Below, in pieces: positions 44,002 through 52,762 of a stretch of DNA of 64,000 nt (position 1 is its first letter; the number at the start of each line of letters is the position of its first letter). The stretch spans positions 124,001 through 188,000 of the forward strand of contig NZ_SMRT01000001.1 in assembly GCF_004354045.1 (NCBI RefSeq). Direction: 5' to 3'. Origin of the DNA: Paenibacillus piri (GTDB taxonomy: Bacteria; Bacillota; Bacilli; Paenibacillales; NBRC-103111). A program made the translations under genes and the position numbers. The notes under the pieces were generated by a model. It saw nothing but the letters and a program-made list of their open reading frames with translations. It was not told where the DNA came from and ran no database searches.

Positions 44002-46821
44002 ATGATTGCCAATCAATCGCGGATAATCCAGCTGGTCCGCAATTATTTGCCGCAAGGCGCGGAGCTGGCGGTGCTGGATCAGCCTATTCCTCAACCGGCG
44101 GTTTATGCGGCTGATCTGGATGGGGACGGGTATATTGAAATCGCTGCGGTGTATCGACTGCAAGGAGCCCTGTATTTGATCATGCTGAAGCATAGCGGGA
44201 ATCGCTGGGAGCCGGTAGCGAATGTGAAAGGACCGGGCTACCGGGTCAGTTTATTGATCGCAGCGCCAATCACAGGCAAGCGCGGATTGAATCTGGTCGT
44301 CGGCTGGCAGGTCGGCTCCATCTGGTCGACACTGTCCATATATGAATTAACGAACAATGGGTTGCGGGACGTCGCGCCGCCGGAGACGAATTTCAGCTAC
44401 ATCGAGGTCGAAGATATGCCCGGTGCCGCAGGACAGGGCCAGGCGGAAATCGCGCTATGGCAGCATGATACGGGGGAAGCTTACAGGGTACAGGTGGTCA
44501 TATGGCGCAACGGTGCATTCGTTCCTGCTCCCGATGCGTACGCATATTATTTTCCGAAGGCTGTCCGTTATTACGAGCAGCAGGTACGTCAGCATCCGGA
44601 TTACGCCTTTTATTGGTATTATTTGGCCGACGCCCAGCTCAAATCCGGCATGCAGCAGCAAGCGGCCGCCTCGATCCGAAAGGGAAGAAGCTTAAACAAG
44701 CCTTACCCGACCGAGGCGCAGTGGCAGGAGCTGGAGGCGCAGCTTCCGTCGGCCCGCGCGACCGCGGGCTTGGAGGCGGACACATCCGCGGAGCGGGAGA
44801 CCGGTGTGGACAGCAATCCGAACAGTGTTTTGAACGCCGTTCCGAATTCCGTTCCGTTCATGGAATTGGCTTCCCATCCACCCGACAGTCCTTACACCAG
44901 TGTGTATACCAATATGTATACGAATCCGTATGCAAATATGTATATGAATACGTATAACAATTTGTATACCAATATGCCAACAAATCCATTTGCCAATCTG
45001 AACGCTAATCTGCACGCCGACCCGTTCGCCGATCTGGACGCGCAGATCAACATGAGCTCGAACGAGGCGATAAGCGCTGTCGTAAATCCGGAAATGCTCA
45101 AGGACATGCCGCGGGCCGTATCGCTGTTTCCGGCATCGGTCAAAACGACGAGCGGGATCAGGTGGGGCTTTATCGACAGCAAAGGCGCAATGGCGCTTCG
45201 ACCTCAATATGAGTATGCGTTCGACTTTCAAACAAACGGCCTTGCGGTAGTGCAGGCACACGGGCATAACGGTTTGATTAATGCGTCCGGACAGTATGTG
45301 GCGAAACCGGTTTATAATTCGATCAGCCCGTTTTCGGAAGGGCGCGCCGTCGTTATCGACAATCGAGGCTTCCGGGTAATTGATGAAAAAGGACGGTTCG
45401 TGACGCGCAAAGCGTATGGGTACATCGGTTCCTACAAAAACGGGCGCGCGGTCTTTTCGATCCAGTCCGGCGGGCAGAGCCGGTACGGCTATTTGGATTT
45501 GCAGGGCAGCGAAGCGATAGCGCCGCAATTTGTGGAAGCGGGCGATTTTGACCGGAACAAGGCGGTCGTGAAAATAAAGGACAACGAATACGCGCTGATC
45601 GGACTGGACGGCGCCCGGCTGGCCGTATATCCTTTTGCAAGTGTCGGTCCGCTTGGCGACGGCCTCCTGTCTTTCCAGGAAAAAGCGCAGGGCAAATACG
45701 GCTATATCGATGAAAAAGGAACCGTCGTCATTCAGCCCGCTTTTACCGATGCGCTGCCGTTTCAGGATGGCCGTGCGGTCGTGAATACGGCGGAGGGTTA
45801 TAAAGCGACTTATGGTCTGATCGACAAACAAGGCGGCTACATCATCCAACCGTCCTATAATGAAATCCGGATTCTGGGCGAACAACGGCTGGCGCTGGGC
45901 AAGGCGATTCATGCCGACAAGCCTTATATGGGTTCCATATTTGCTATAGCGGATACGAACGGACAGCTGCTGAGCGATTTCGTGTACCGCGACGTATCGG
46001 ATTTCCGGAAGGGGCTTGCCTCCGTAACGGACGGGAAGCAGACGTATTTCATCGACCGCAGCGGGAAAGCGGCATACGGATTTCCAAAGGTCGAGGGCAG
46101 CGGCACCTTGATCTGGCAAAATCCGCTGATACAAGCCAATATCGATCAGCGGCTTACGTACCTCAATCGTGCCGGGCGCATCGTTTGGCAGCAAAATACC
46201 GTTATACCGCTCAGACTTACGTACAAAGTGAAGGAAATCAAATATAAGCCGAACCGGGATTACCTCGTTTATTATCCGCAGCTGGAAGGAATGCTCGATA
46301 AGGCTGCACAGCAGAGGGTGAACGAGCTGCTTAAGGAGAAGTCGAACGTCAAGCCGGTACCGGCCGACACGCAGCTCGACTCTTCGTACAGCGGCGATTT
46401 CGAGGTCGCCTTCTTCAAGCAGGATCTGCTCGTACTGGAGCTGAATTCGTACAACTTTCCGTTCGGGGCCGCCCACGGCATGCCGGGCAAGATGCACGTC
46501 CATGTAAATGTTGCGAATGGCCATACGTATACGCTGAACGATTTATTCAGGCCGGGAAGCAATTATGTCCAGGTGCTAAGCGATATCGTCGGCAGGCAGA
46601 TCAAGGAGGACCCGCAGTACAGCTATGTTTTCCCCGGCAGCTATAAAGGGATCAAGCCGAACCAGCCTTTTTACGTTACCGATCATGCGCTGCATCTGTA
46701 TTTTTATCCGTACGAGATCGCGCCGTATGTGGCCGGGTTCCCGACATTTACGATTCCGTTCACGGAAATTATGAGCCTGATCGCGGTACAGGGGGAGTTT
46801 TGGCAGTCGTTTCACAAATAA
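44002..46821 (+). CDS. WG-repeat protein with a Tyr/Asn-rich tandem repeat and DUF3298-like C-terminus
   Basis: 939 residues, no signal peptide. N-terminal FG-GAP-like domain (YAADLDGDGYIEIAAVYRL), a TPR-like helix pair (about 190-235), a low-complexity stretch of about 50 residues with a four-residue period N-x-Y-x (about 297-345), at least seven WG-type beta repeats (RWGFIDSKGAMALRPQYEYA, YGYIDEKGTVVIQPAF and others, about 385-700), and a C-terminal DUF3298-like domain (about 735-930). AAAGGGGGG precedes ATG 44002. WG repeats are thought to bind partners at surfaces; role unknown. A long frame on the opposite strand (44692-46524) is a codon-bias shadow. Confidence 0.88.
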   Translation: MIANQSRIIQLVRNYLPQGAELAVLDQPIPQPAVYAADLDGDGYIEIAAVYRLQGALYLIMLKHSGNRWEPVANVKGPGYRVSLLIAAPITGKRGLNLVVGWQVGSIWSTLSIYELTNNGLRDVAPPETNFSYIEVEDMPGAAGQGQAEIALWQHDTGEAYRVQVVIWRNGAFVPAPDAYAYYFPKAVRYYEQQVRQHPDYAFYWYYLADAQLKSGMQQQAAASIRKGRSLNKPYPTEAQWQELEAQLPSARATAGLEADTSAERETGVDSNPNSVLNAVPNSVPFMELASHPPDSPYTSVYTNMYTNPYANMYMNTYNNLYTNMPTNPFANLNANLHADPFADLDAQINMSSNEAISAVVNPEMLKDMPRAVSLFPASVKTTSGIRWGFIDSKGAMALRPQYEYAFDFQTNGLAVVQAHGHNGLINASGQYVAKPVYNSISPFSEGRAVVIDNRGFRVIDEKGRFVTRKAYGYIGSYKNGRAVFSIQSGGQSRYGYLDLQGSEAIAPQFVEAGDFDRNKAVVKIKDNEYALIGLDGARLAVYPFASVGPLGDGLLSFQEKAQGKYGYIDEKGTVVIQPAFTDALPFQDGRAVVNTAEGYKATYGLIDKQGGYIIQPSYNEIRILGEQRLALGKAIHADKPYMGSIFAIADTNGQLLSDFVYRDVSDFRKGLASVTDGKQTYFIDRSGKAAYGFPKVEGSGTLIWQNPLIQANIDQRLTYLNRAGRIVWQQNTVIPLRLTYKVKEIKYKPNRDYLVYYPQLEGMLDKAAQQRVNELLKEKSNVKPVPADTQLDSSYSGDFEVAFFKQDLLVLELNSYNFPFGAAHGMPGKMHVHVNVANGHTYTLNDLFRPGSNYVQVLSDIVGRQIKEDPQYSYVFPGSYKGIKPNQPFYVTDHALHLYFYPYEIAPYVAGFPTFTIPFTEIMSLIAVQGEFWQSFHK

Positions 46822-46845
46822 TCGGATAGCGCGATGAAGCTGATG

Positions 46846-46880
46846 GAAACCGGTTCTGCTGCGGCGGCAACCGGTTCTTT
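46846..46880 (+). terminator. Probable terminator after the WG-repeat gene
   Basis: AACCGGT / ACCGGTT stem around a 16-nt GC-rich loop, followed by CTTTGCTTTG, a weak T-tract. Confidence 0.5.
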
Positions 46881-47091
46881 GCTTTGCAGATGCCGTACAA
46901 TGAACGGACCCGGACCGGGCGGCATATGATGGAGGTATAAGTCAGAAATTTCAGTCTTTTCACTTAAACGAATGAAACGTCCGCAAACTTAACCTAACTT
47001 TTACAAATGGGCAGCAATTTCTCAAGCTGGAAGAAGAGGCGGATGAGATGATGCTGTAAGGGGCTGTCGGGAGAAAAAGGAGGCGATCCAT

Positions 47092-47326
47092 TTGGACGGT
47101 GCCAATCGTTCCGAATCGATGATCCGGCAGGCTGAGCAGTACGGTGCCGCTGGACGTGGAGGCGAGACCTTATTGCCATCGCCTGCTGGAGCTTGGTCTT
47201 CTGTGCAAAGAAACCCATATCAATACGATTCGGATTGCACCCCCGCTTACGATTATGAAAGATGAAATCGATTGGGCGGCGGACCGGGTGGAATTCGTAC
47301 TGACTGAAAGGAGTCCAATGACATGA
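47092..47326 (+). pseudogene. rocD: rocD (ornithine aminotransferase) with a large internal deletion
   Basis: A TTG at 47092, 8-9 nt after AAGGAGG, starts a frame that reads ESMIRQAEQYGA, the usual N-terminus of ornithine aminotransferase. It then breaks at about 47146-47152. In another frame the sequence resumes as VPLDVEARPYCHRLLELG, LLCKETHINTIRIAPPLTI and so on to TGA at 47324-47326, which is the C-terminus of the same enzyme. About 320 residues that held the PLP lysine are missing. The junction sits in GGTGCC, which fits deletion between short repeats. The stop still overlaps the P5C dehydrogenase start by 4 bp. Confidence 0.88.
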
Positions 47327-48876
47327 TGATGCCCTATCGTCCGGAAGCTTTTACCGATTTTAGCGCTGCGGCGGAGGAGAGTCGGCTTCAGGAAGCGTTG
47401 AAGCGGGTGAACCTGCAGCTGGGCGAGGATTATCCGCTGATGATCGGCGGCAAGACGATAGAAACGAAACGGCGCATAGTATCGGTAAATCCGTCCGACT
47501 ACAAGCAGGTCGTCGGGACTGTGCTGATGGCCGATACTCCCCTTGCCGAGCAGGCGATACAGACGGCGCATGCCGCATTTCCTGCATGGTCGGCGGTAAG
47601 CACGGAAACCCGCGCCGATTGTTTGTTCCGGGCTGCGGCCGAGCTGCGCCGGCGGAAGCACGAATTTTCCGCCTGGCTGATGGTGGAAGCGGGCAAGGTG
47701 CGGGTCGAGGCCGATGTGGAAACGGCGGAAGCGATCGATTTCCTGGAGTATTACGGCAGGCAGATGCTGCAGCTCGCACAAAGGGGCGAACGGGAGCTGA
47801 CCGGGATGTCCGGAGAGCGAAACCGGCTGGATTACCTGGGGCTTGGCGTCGGCATTGTGATCGCGCCGTGGAACTTCCCGCTGGCGATTCTGGCGGGGAT
47901 GACGACGGCTGCGCTCGTTGCCGGCAATACGGTAATTGTGAAGCCGTCCAGCCTGACGCCCGTCATCGCGGTGAAATTCGTTGAACTGCTGATTCAGGCC
48001 GGCATTCCGGCCGAGGCGGTGCAGCTGGTGCCCGGCAGCGGGCGGGAGATCGGCGACTATTTGGCCGCTCATCCTTTGACCCGGTTCATCAGCTTCACCG
48101 GTTCGAAGGAGGTTGGCTTGTATTTGCATGAGCTGTCCTCCCGTATGGCTCCAGGTCAACGTTGGCTGAAACGGTTTGTCGGCGAGCTCGGCGGCAAGGA
48201 TGCGATTATCGTCGACCGCGATGCCGATTTGGAGCAGGCGGCGCAGGGCATTGTGACATCGGCTTTCGGCTTCTCGGGCCAAAAGTGCTCGGCCTGCTCG
48301 CGCGCCATCGTACACAGCGATGTGTACGACGCCGTGCTGGAACGGTGTTCGGAATTGGCCGATGGACTGAAAGTAGGGAATGTGCAGGATTTCACATGCA
48401 GCACGGGGCCTGTTATCAATCAGAGCGCTTATGATTCCATTGGCGGCTATATCGACATCGCCCGGACCGAAGGCCGTATTACCGCCGGAGGCGGTCCGGC
48501 TGAGGGCGACGGCTGGTACATCCGGCCGACGGTCGTGGCGGATGCCGATCCGGGCTCGCGAATTATGCAGGAGGAAATATTCGGCCCGGTGCTTGCGGTT
48601 GCCAAGGCGCATGATTTTGAGCATGCGCTTCGTATCGCTAACGACTCCGATTACGGGCTGACCGGCTCCGTCTATACCCGCAGCCGGGTCCATATCGAGC
48701 GCGCCCGGCAAGCTTTTGCCGTCGGTAATCTGTATATTAACCGCAAATGCACGGGAGCGATCGTCGGCGTCCATCCTTTCGGCGGCTTCAACATGTCGGG
48801 CACGGATTCAAAGGCCGGCGGCCCCGATTACCTGCTGCTGTTCACTCAGCCCAAGCTGACGTCGGAACGGCTCTAG
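47323..48876 (+). CDS. pruA: 1-pyrroline-5-carboxylate (glutamate-semialdehyde) dehydrogenase
   Basis: 517-residue aldehyde dehydrogenase of the RocA/PruA group. Catalytic Cys in FSGQKCSACSR (about 322), general-base Glu in ELGGKDA (about 288), NAD-site PWNFPLAILAGM and the Asn therein, and EEIFGPVLAV. It oxidises glutamate gamma-semialdehyde to glutamate, the last step of proline and ornithine breakdown. The start ATG 47323 overlaps the stop of the rocD remnant; two further in-frame ATGs follow immediately. The proline dehydrogenase gene downstream supplies the substrate. Confidence 0.94.
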   Translation: MMMPYRPEAFTDFSAAAEESRLQEALKRVNLQLGEDYPLMIGGKTIETKRRIVSVNPSDYKQVVGTVLMADTPLAEQAIQTAHAAFPAWSAVSTETRADCLFRAAAELRRRKHEFSAWLMVEAGKVRVEADVETAEAIDFLEYYGRQMLQLAQRGERELTGMSGERNRLDYLGLGVGIVIAPWNFPLAILAGMTTAALVAGNTVIVKPSSLTPVIAVKFVELLIQAGIPAEAVQLVPGSGREIGDYLAAHPLTRFISFTGSKEVGLYLHELSSRMAPGQRWLKRFVGELGGKDAIIVDRDADLEQAAQGIVTSAFGFSGQKCSACSRAIVHSDVYDAVLERCSELADGLKVGNVQDFTCSTGPVINQSAYDSIGGYIDIARTEGRITAGGGPAEGDGWYIRPTVVADADPGSRIMQEEIFGPVLAVAKAHDFEHALRIANDSDYGLTGSVYTRSRVHIERARQAFAVGNLYINRKCTGAIVGVHPFGGFNMSGTDSKAGGPDYLLLFTQPKLTSERL

Positions 48877-48987
48877 CGGATCGCTTCTAAAGCAGTGCGA
48901 GCGAATGGAACGTTACTTGGGCACTGCAATTGCGGGTTGAGCCTGCGAACGTTTTATCAGGATGGAACCTTTCAGGGGGTGGGATGC

Positions 48988-49914
48988 GTGGGAGGAAGGC
49001 TGCTTCGCAAATCGATTCTGACTGTTGCGGAATTCGCTCCGCTACGCCGGCTATTTACAGCCTACGGGATGAAATGCGGCGTCGGCCGTTTTATCGCGGC
49101 TGAGACGCTGCCGGAAACGCTGGATAAGGTGCAGGGCCTGAACGATGAAGGCCTGCACGTTACGCTGGACTTTCTGGGCGAGAACGTGCTGGACGCGGAG
49201 CAGGCGGAGGAGATGGCCGCAATGATCGGCGGTTTGTTTCCCGCCATCGATCGGCGCAAGCTAAAGGCGAACGTATCCGTCAAGCTGACTCAGCTTGGGC
49301 TGAAGCTCGACCCCGCCCTCTGCCTCCGTCATATGGAGCGGATCGTCAACGAAGCCGCCGCATGCCGTAATTTTGTGCGGATCGACATGGAGGATTCCTC
49401 GGTCACTCAACCGACGATCGACATATTCCGGTCGCTATTGTGGCGTTATGGCGCCAAGCGGGTTGGACTTGTCCTGCAATCCTACTTGTATCGAAGCGAA
49501 CGGGATGCCGAACAGCTTGGGGTCGGAGGCACGAACCTGCGAATTGTGAAAGGCGCATACCGGGAACCGCCGGAGCTCGCTTATCCCGATAAACGCGAGG
49601 TGGATGCGGCCTATATGCGGATGGTAGAGGGGCATTTGAGCCGTGGCGGTTATGCAGCCGTGGCGACTCACGATCCTGAGCTGATCGAGCAAGTTCTTTC
49701 ATTTGTCCGCCAGGCAGGCATTTCCCGCGACAAGTTTGAATTTCAGATGCTGTACGGGATTGCCGGGGATTTGCAGCGGGATTTGGCACGTGCCGGATAC
49801 TTGGTTCGCGTTTATACACCGTTCGGACGCGAGTGGTACCCCTATTTCACCCGGCGTATCGCGGAGCGGCCGGCAAATTTATGGTTCGTAGCCAAACATC
49901 TGATCCGTTCTTGA
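48988..49914 (+). CDS. putB: Proline dehydrogenase
   Basis: 308 residues, monofunctional FAD enzyme of the PutB type, (beta/alpha)8 fold. Conserved parts include LDFLGENV, CRNFVRIDMEDSS, GLVLQSYLYRSERD, LRIVKGAYREP, VATHDPELIE, EFQMLYGIAGDLQ and VRVYTPFGREWYPYFTRRIAERPAN. GTG 48988 is the start, with AGGGGGTG six bases upstream; an earlier frame start at 48895 has none. It oxidises proline to pyrroline-5-carboxylate, passed to the dehydrogenase encoded just upstream. Confidence 0.94.
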   Translation: MGGRLLRKSILTVAEFAPLRRLFTAYGMKCGVGRFIAAETLPETLDKVQGLNDEGLHVTLDFLGENVLDAEQAEEMAAMIGGLFPAIDRRKLKANVSVKLTQLGLKLDPALCLRHMERIVNEAAACRNFVRIDMEDSSVTQPTIDIFRSLLWRYGAKRVGLVLQSYLYRSERDAEQLGVGGTNLRIVKGAYREPPELAYPDKREVDAAYMRMVEGHLSRGGYAAVATHDPELIEQVLSFVRQAGISRDKFEFQMLYGIAGDLQRDLARAGYLVRVYTPFGREWYPYFTRRIAERPANLWFVAKHLIRS

Positions 49915-50304
49915 CCGTTGCCGGCAGCGAAACCGGGACTTCGCGGAAATCCGGTATGCCGGAGCAGGAAAAAGCGGCAGAAGCCCTTTATGTTAGACCC
50001 GGAAAAACGTTATGCCGTACGGCAAAGCATGAGGATTGATCGGGTTAGTCGGACCTTACGGCTAAAAGCTTTTTTGGGCTGTGGCCGACCGCCGTCGCGC
50101 AGCGCCGCAATGCGCTGGGAGCTGCACGCAATTTACCCGATTTACAATATCCTACAGCCTTCTGAAATAAACTGATATAATGATAATCAACTGATAAGTT
50201 GGAATAGTGCTGCGATAAAGCAGCGGCATGACGGTGGGCAGACAAGTCTTTCTCTCCAGGGCGATCCGGAGCGGCAATTAAGACATAAAGGGTGATCCGG
50301 TCCG
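49915..50304. other. Intergenic region before the FGGY kinase
   Basis: No gene or clear terminator seen. An AT-rich part near 50165-50200 has TATAATGATAAT, which could serve as the -10 of the kinase gene. Confidence 0.4.
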
Positions 50305-51702
50305 ATGAATTTTCTTGGTATTGATATGGGTTCGAGTTTTTTGAAGTTTGCGCTGCTTGATTTGTCGGGCTTACATATTGCAGATGTTCGGGAATTTAAG
50401 GCTCCTCCGCTGCTGAAGCATGCCGATCCCCGGATCAAGGAAACGGATGCGGCCCTTTGGCTGGACAGCGTACGTGCGATGATCGGCGGCTACATCGAGG
50501 CGGCGGGCCGGCTGGACGGGATCGTCATAACGAATCAGATGCACGGATTCGTGCTGACGGATGGAGCGGGAAACCCGGCAACGCCCTTTGTTTCATGGCA
50601 GGATACGCGAGCGATCGGGACCATCCCGGGAGGCTCGATCACCTATATGGAGGATGCCGCGCTGCGGATTGGCGAAGATGCCATCCTTAATAGCGGGATG
50701 CGGCCCGATCCCGGTCATGCGGCGTACTCCCTCTACACCCTGCTTCGCCAAGGTGTTATCGATCCGCGGCGAACGTACCGGTTTCATACGCTGGGTGATT
50801 ATATCGTCGATGCCTTGACCGAAGGAGCACATAAATGTCATTTGACCAATGCGGCCGCGACGGGGCTGGTCGATCTTGCCGCGGGCGATTGGAACCGTCA
50901 CCTGATCGAATCGTTGGGCTTGTCGTTTATTCGGTTTCCCGCCATCGTCCGCGAAAATGAATGCTGCGGAACGTATACTTGCGGCCCGATGCGCATCCCG
51001 GTCTATCCGGCGACAGGCGACCAGCAGGCGGCGATTTTAGGCTTGGGACTAGGCAGAACGGACGAACTGTCGATCAATGTAGGCACGGGCGCGCAGGTCA
51101 GTCGGGTAGCGTCCGGCTTAATCTTCGGCCCTTTTCAGACGCGGCCCTTTTTTGAGGACGACTTCCTGCTTACAATCACGGACCTGCCTTCCGGCAAAGA
51201 CCTCCAGCTGCTGTTTGACTGGTTGCGCGATTTGGGACGGTCGGTGTTTCATTCGGACATGGGCGATGCTGCGCTATGGGACCGTATCGGCCAGCAAACC
51301 GCCGAAGCTTTGGCGTCCGGATGGCAGCCGCAGCCTGACGGACACGGACATGAACCGGCCGGGCGCAACAGCGTCCATCTGGTTACCCCTTCCGAGCTTC
51401 ATATCGGCAAGATGTTTCTTCACTGCTACCGTCAGATGGCGGAACGTTACTATGACGCCTACATGAAAGTGAATGCCGGGCAGCCGCCCGTTCGTAAAAT
51501 CATCGTATCCGGCGGCGTGTCGAGAAAAAGTCCGCCGCTCATCCGGTTCGTCGGGGACCGGTTCGGCATCTTGCCGGAGCCCGGCAATCAGCGGATGGAG
51601 ACGCTGGCGGGGCTGTTCAGGCTGGCGCTCCTCTGCGCCGGGCGGGCGCCGGATATGGAAGCTACGCGGCCGTATCTCGAGCGGATTCGCGGGGGCAGTT
51701 GA
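50305..51702 (+). CDS. FGGY-family carbohydrate kinase
   Basis: 465 residues, two actin-like ATPase domains. N-terminal phosphate loop GIDMGSSFLKFALLDLSG, the QMHG segment that contacts sugar (GIVITNQMHGFVL), FVSWQDTRA, the second-domain GTGAQVSR motif and KIIVSGGVSRKSPPL near the end. These features group it with kinases of sugars or polyols such as xylulose or sedoheptulose; the exact substrate is not clear. GGGTGAT precedes ATG 50305. It stands alone. Confidence 0.87.
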   Translation: MNFLGIDMGSSFLKFALLDLSGLHIADVREFKAPPLLKHADPRIKETDAALWLDSVRAMIGGYIEAAGRLDGIVITNQMHGFVLTDGAGNPATPFVSWQDTRAIGTIPGGSITYMEDAALRIGEDAILNSGMRPDPGHAAYSLYTLLRQGVIDPRRTYRFHTLGDYIVDALTEGAHKCHLTNAAATGLVDLAAGDWNRHLIESLGLSFIRFPAIVRENECCGTYTCGPMRIPVYPATGDQQAAILGLGLGRTDELSINVGTGAQVSRVASGLIFGPFQTRPFFEDDFLLTITDLPSGKDLQLLFDWLRDLGRSVFHSDMGDAALWDRIGQQTAEALASGWQPQPDGHGHEPAGRNSVHLVTPSELHIGKMFLHCYRQMAERYYDAYMKVNAGQPPVRKIIVSGGVSRKSPPLIRFVGDRFGILPEPGNQRMETLAGLFRLALLCAGRAPDMEATRPYLERIRGGS

Positions 51703-51947
51703 GAAATGGGCTCTATATTTTCTGTAAAAGAACATCATTCGACAATGAGATTAGGAAGCATTGGGAAAGAACAGTATGAGCAGGTGTATGAAGCTGTATA
51801 ATTTCTGTATTTATTGTAAAAATCGTTGGTTTTAGGTATAAGGAATCATTTTGCGTATTCGGGGCGCGGACTAGTCCTTTCGAATCTAGGGATATATATA
51901 AAATTTGGTACAATTTGTATATTCCTATACAAGGTCAGGAGGAACAA

Positions 51948-52256
51948 ATGGTGAAAAAACTGTTTGCTAACAGCGCCGTCAGGCTGACGCTGGCGGTCAG
52001 TCTGCTGTTCGGCGGGGCGCTCACGGTTAGCGCCGGGACGACGCATGCCGACTCGATGGGCTGCTATGGCTGGTTTGATTACGTGTACAAATCGACCGGA
52101 GACGTCAATTTTGCCTACTACCATTTTTTGGTATGCCGTGGTGAAGCCGTCGCACAAAAAATAACCAAGTATGAACCGGATGCCAATGTCCTGAAGACGT
52201 TAGAACCTGACAGCTTGATTGCGCCGCTGCCCCGCGATCTGGTTTTGTCTCCTTAA
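51948..52256 (+). CDS. Small secreted protein of unknown function
   Basis: 102 residues from ATG 51948, with GGAGGA upstream. Signal peptide about 1-33 (basic start MVKKLFANSAVRLTLAV, then probable cleavage near THADS). The mature part of about 70 residues has two Cys (GCYGWF and LVCRGE) that could pair. The short start region upstream (51915) has no site. Unrecognised family. Confidence 0.6.
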   Translation: MVKKLFANSAVRLTLAVSLLFGGALTVSAGTTHADSMGCYGWFDYVYKSTGDVNFAYYHFLVCRGEAVAQKITKYEPDANVLKTLEPDSLIAPLPRDLVLSP

Positions 52257-52280
52257 CCGTCCGATCATAGAACCGGATGA

Positions 52281-52338
52281 AGCCTCTTCAATGCCAGTCT
52301 GCCGATGCAGGCTTGCTTTGCAAAGAGGTTTTTTTCGT
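52281..52338 (+). terminator. Intrinsic terminator after the small secreted protein gene
   Basis: CCTCTT (52284-52289) pairs with AAGAGG, with further imperfect pairs inside, followed by a run of seven T (52330-52336). Confidence 0.65.
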
Positions 52339-52554
52339 TGCTTGAGGGAATGGATGTGGGTTGGAAAGTTTACAAGCCGCCTTTGAAGCCGCGTTCCTGC
52401 CGCCTAGTCTAATCCAAGGAACACGGCTTCAACAACGACTGGAACCCCACACCCGTCCCTCACCGCGCACCGACGTATGGGTCTGCACATCAAGACTCCG
52501 CAGCGCTGCCGGGCACACCTCACAAACCCGCGTCCTGACTGGCGTTGCGGGCTG

Positions 52555-52619
52555 TTTGTGCGATAAATGCATCCGCTGGGAAATATGAATCAACGGCCAT
52601 TTTGTGCGAAATCTGCATC
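52555..52619 (+). promoter_or_regulatory. Direct repeats upstream of the ABC-operon promoter
   Basis: TTTGTGCGATAAATGCATC (52555-52573) and TTTGTGCGAAATCTGCATC (52601-52619) match at 16 of 19 positions and lie 46 bp apart. They end about 20 bp before the -35, a position usual for an activator such as the AraC-type regulator apparently encoded at the end of this operon. Confidence 0.4.
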
Positions 52620-52640
52620 ATGGATATCCGTATCGGTGCT

Positions 52641-52669
52641 TTTCAACCGGAAAAACGATTCTCTATAAT
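52641..52669 (+). promoter_or_regulatory. Promoter of the second sugar ABC operon
   Basis: -35-like TTTCAA (52641-52646), 17-bp spacer, perfect -10 TATAAT (52664-52669). Confidence 0.55.
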
Positions 52670-52762
52670 GAGAACTACGGAAGCGGTTGCGACGTACCGA
52701 GAAGTATGGGAGCAATCGCAAACACTAGTCATCCGGGAGGGATTCCTATCCATCAGTCCAAT

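Larger units (their letters stand above)
52257..52762. other. Control region of the second sugar ABC operon
   Basis: After the terminator at 52281 it holds no recognisable gene. It includes the direct repeats at 52555-52619, the promoter at 52641-52669 and an unusual translation start region near 52735-52763. Confidence 0.5.

Noticed and set aside
44692-46524. 610-codon open frame on the minus strand
   Set aside because: Antisense to the WG-repeat protein, whose domains are clear on the plus strand; the antisense protein is Arg/His-rich and resembles nothing.
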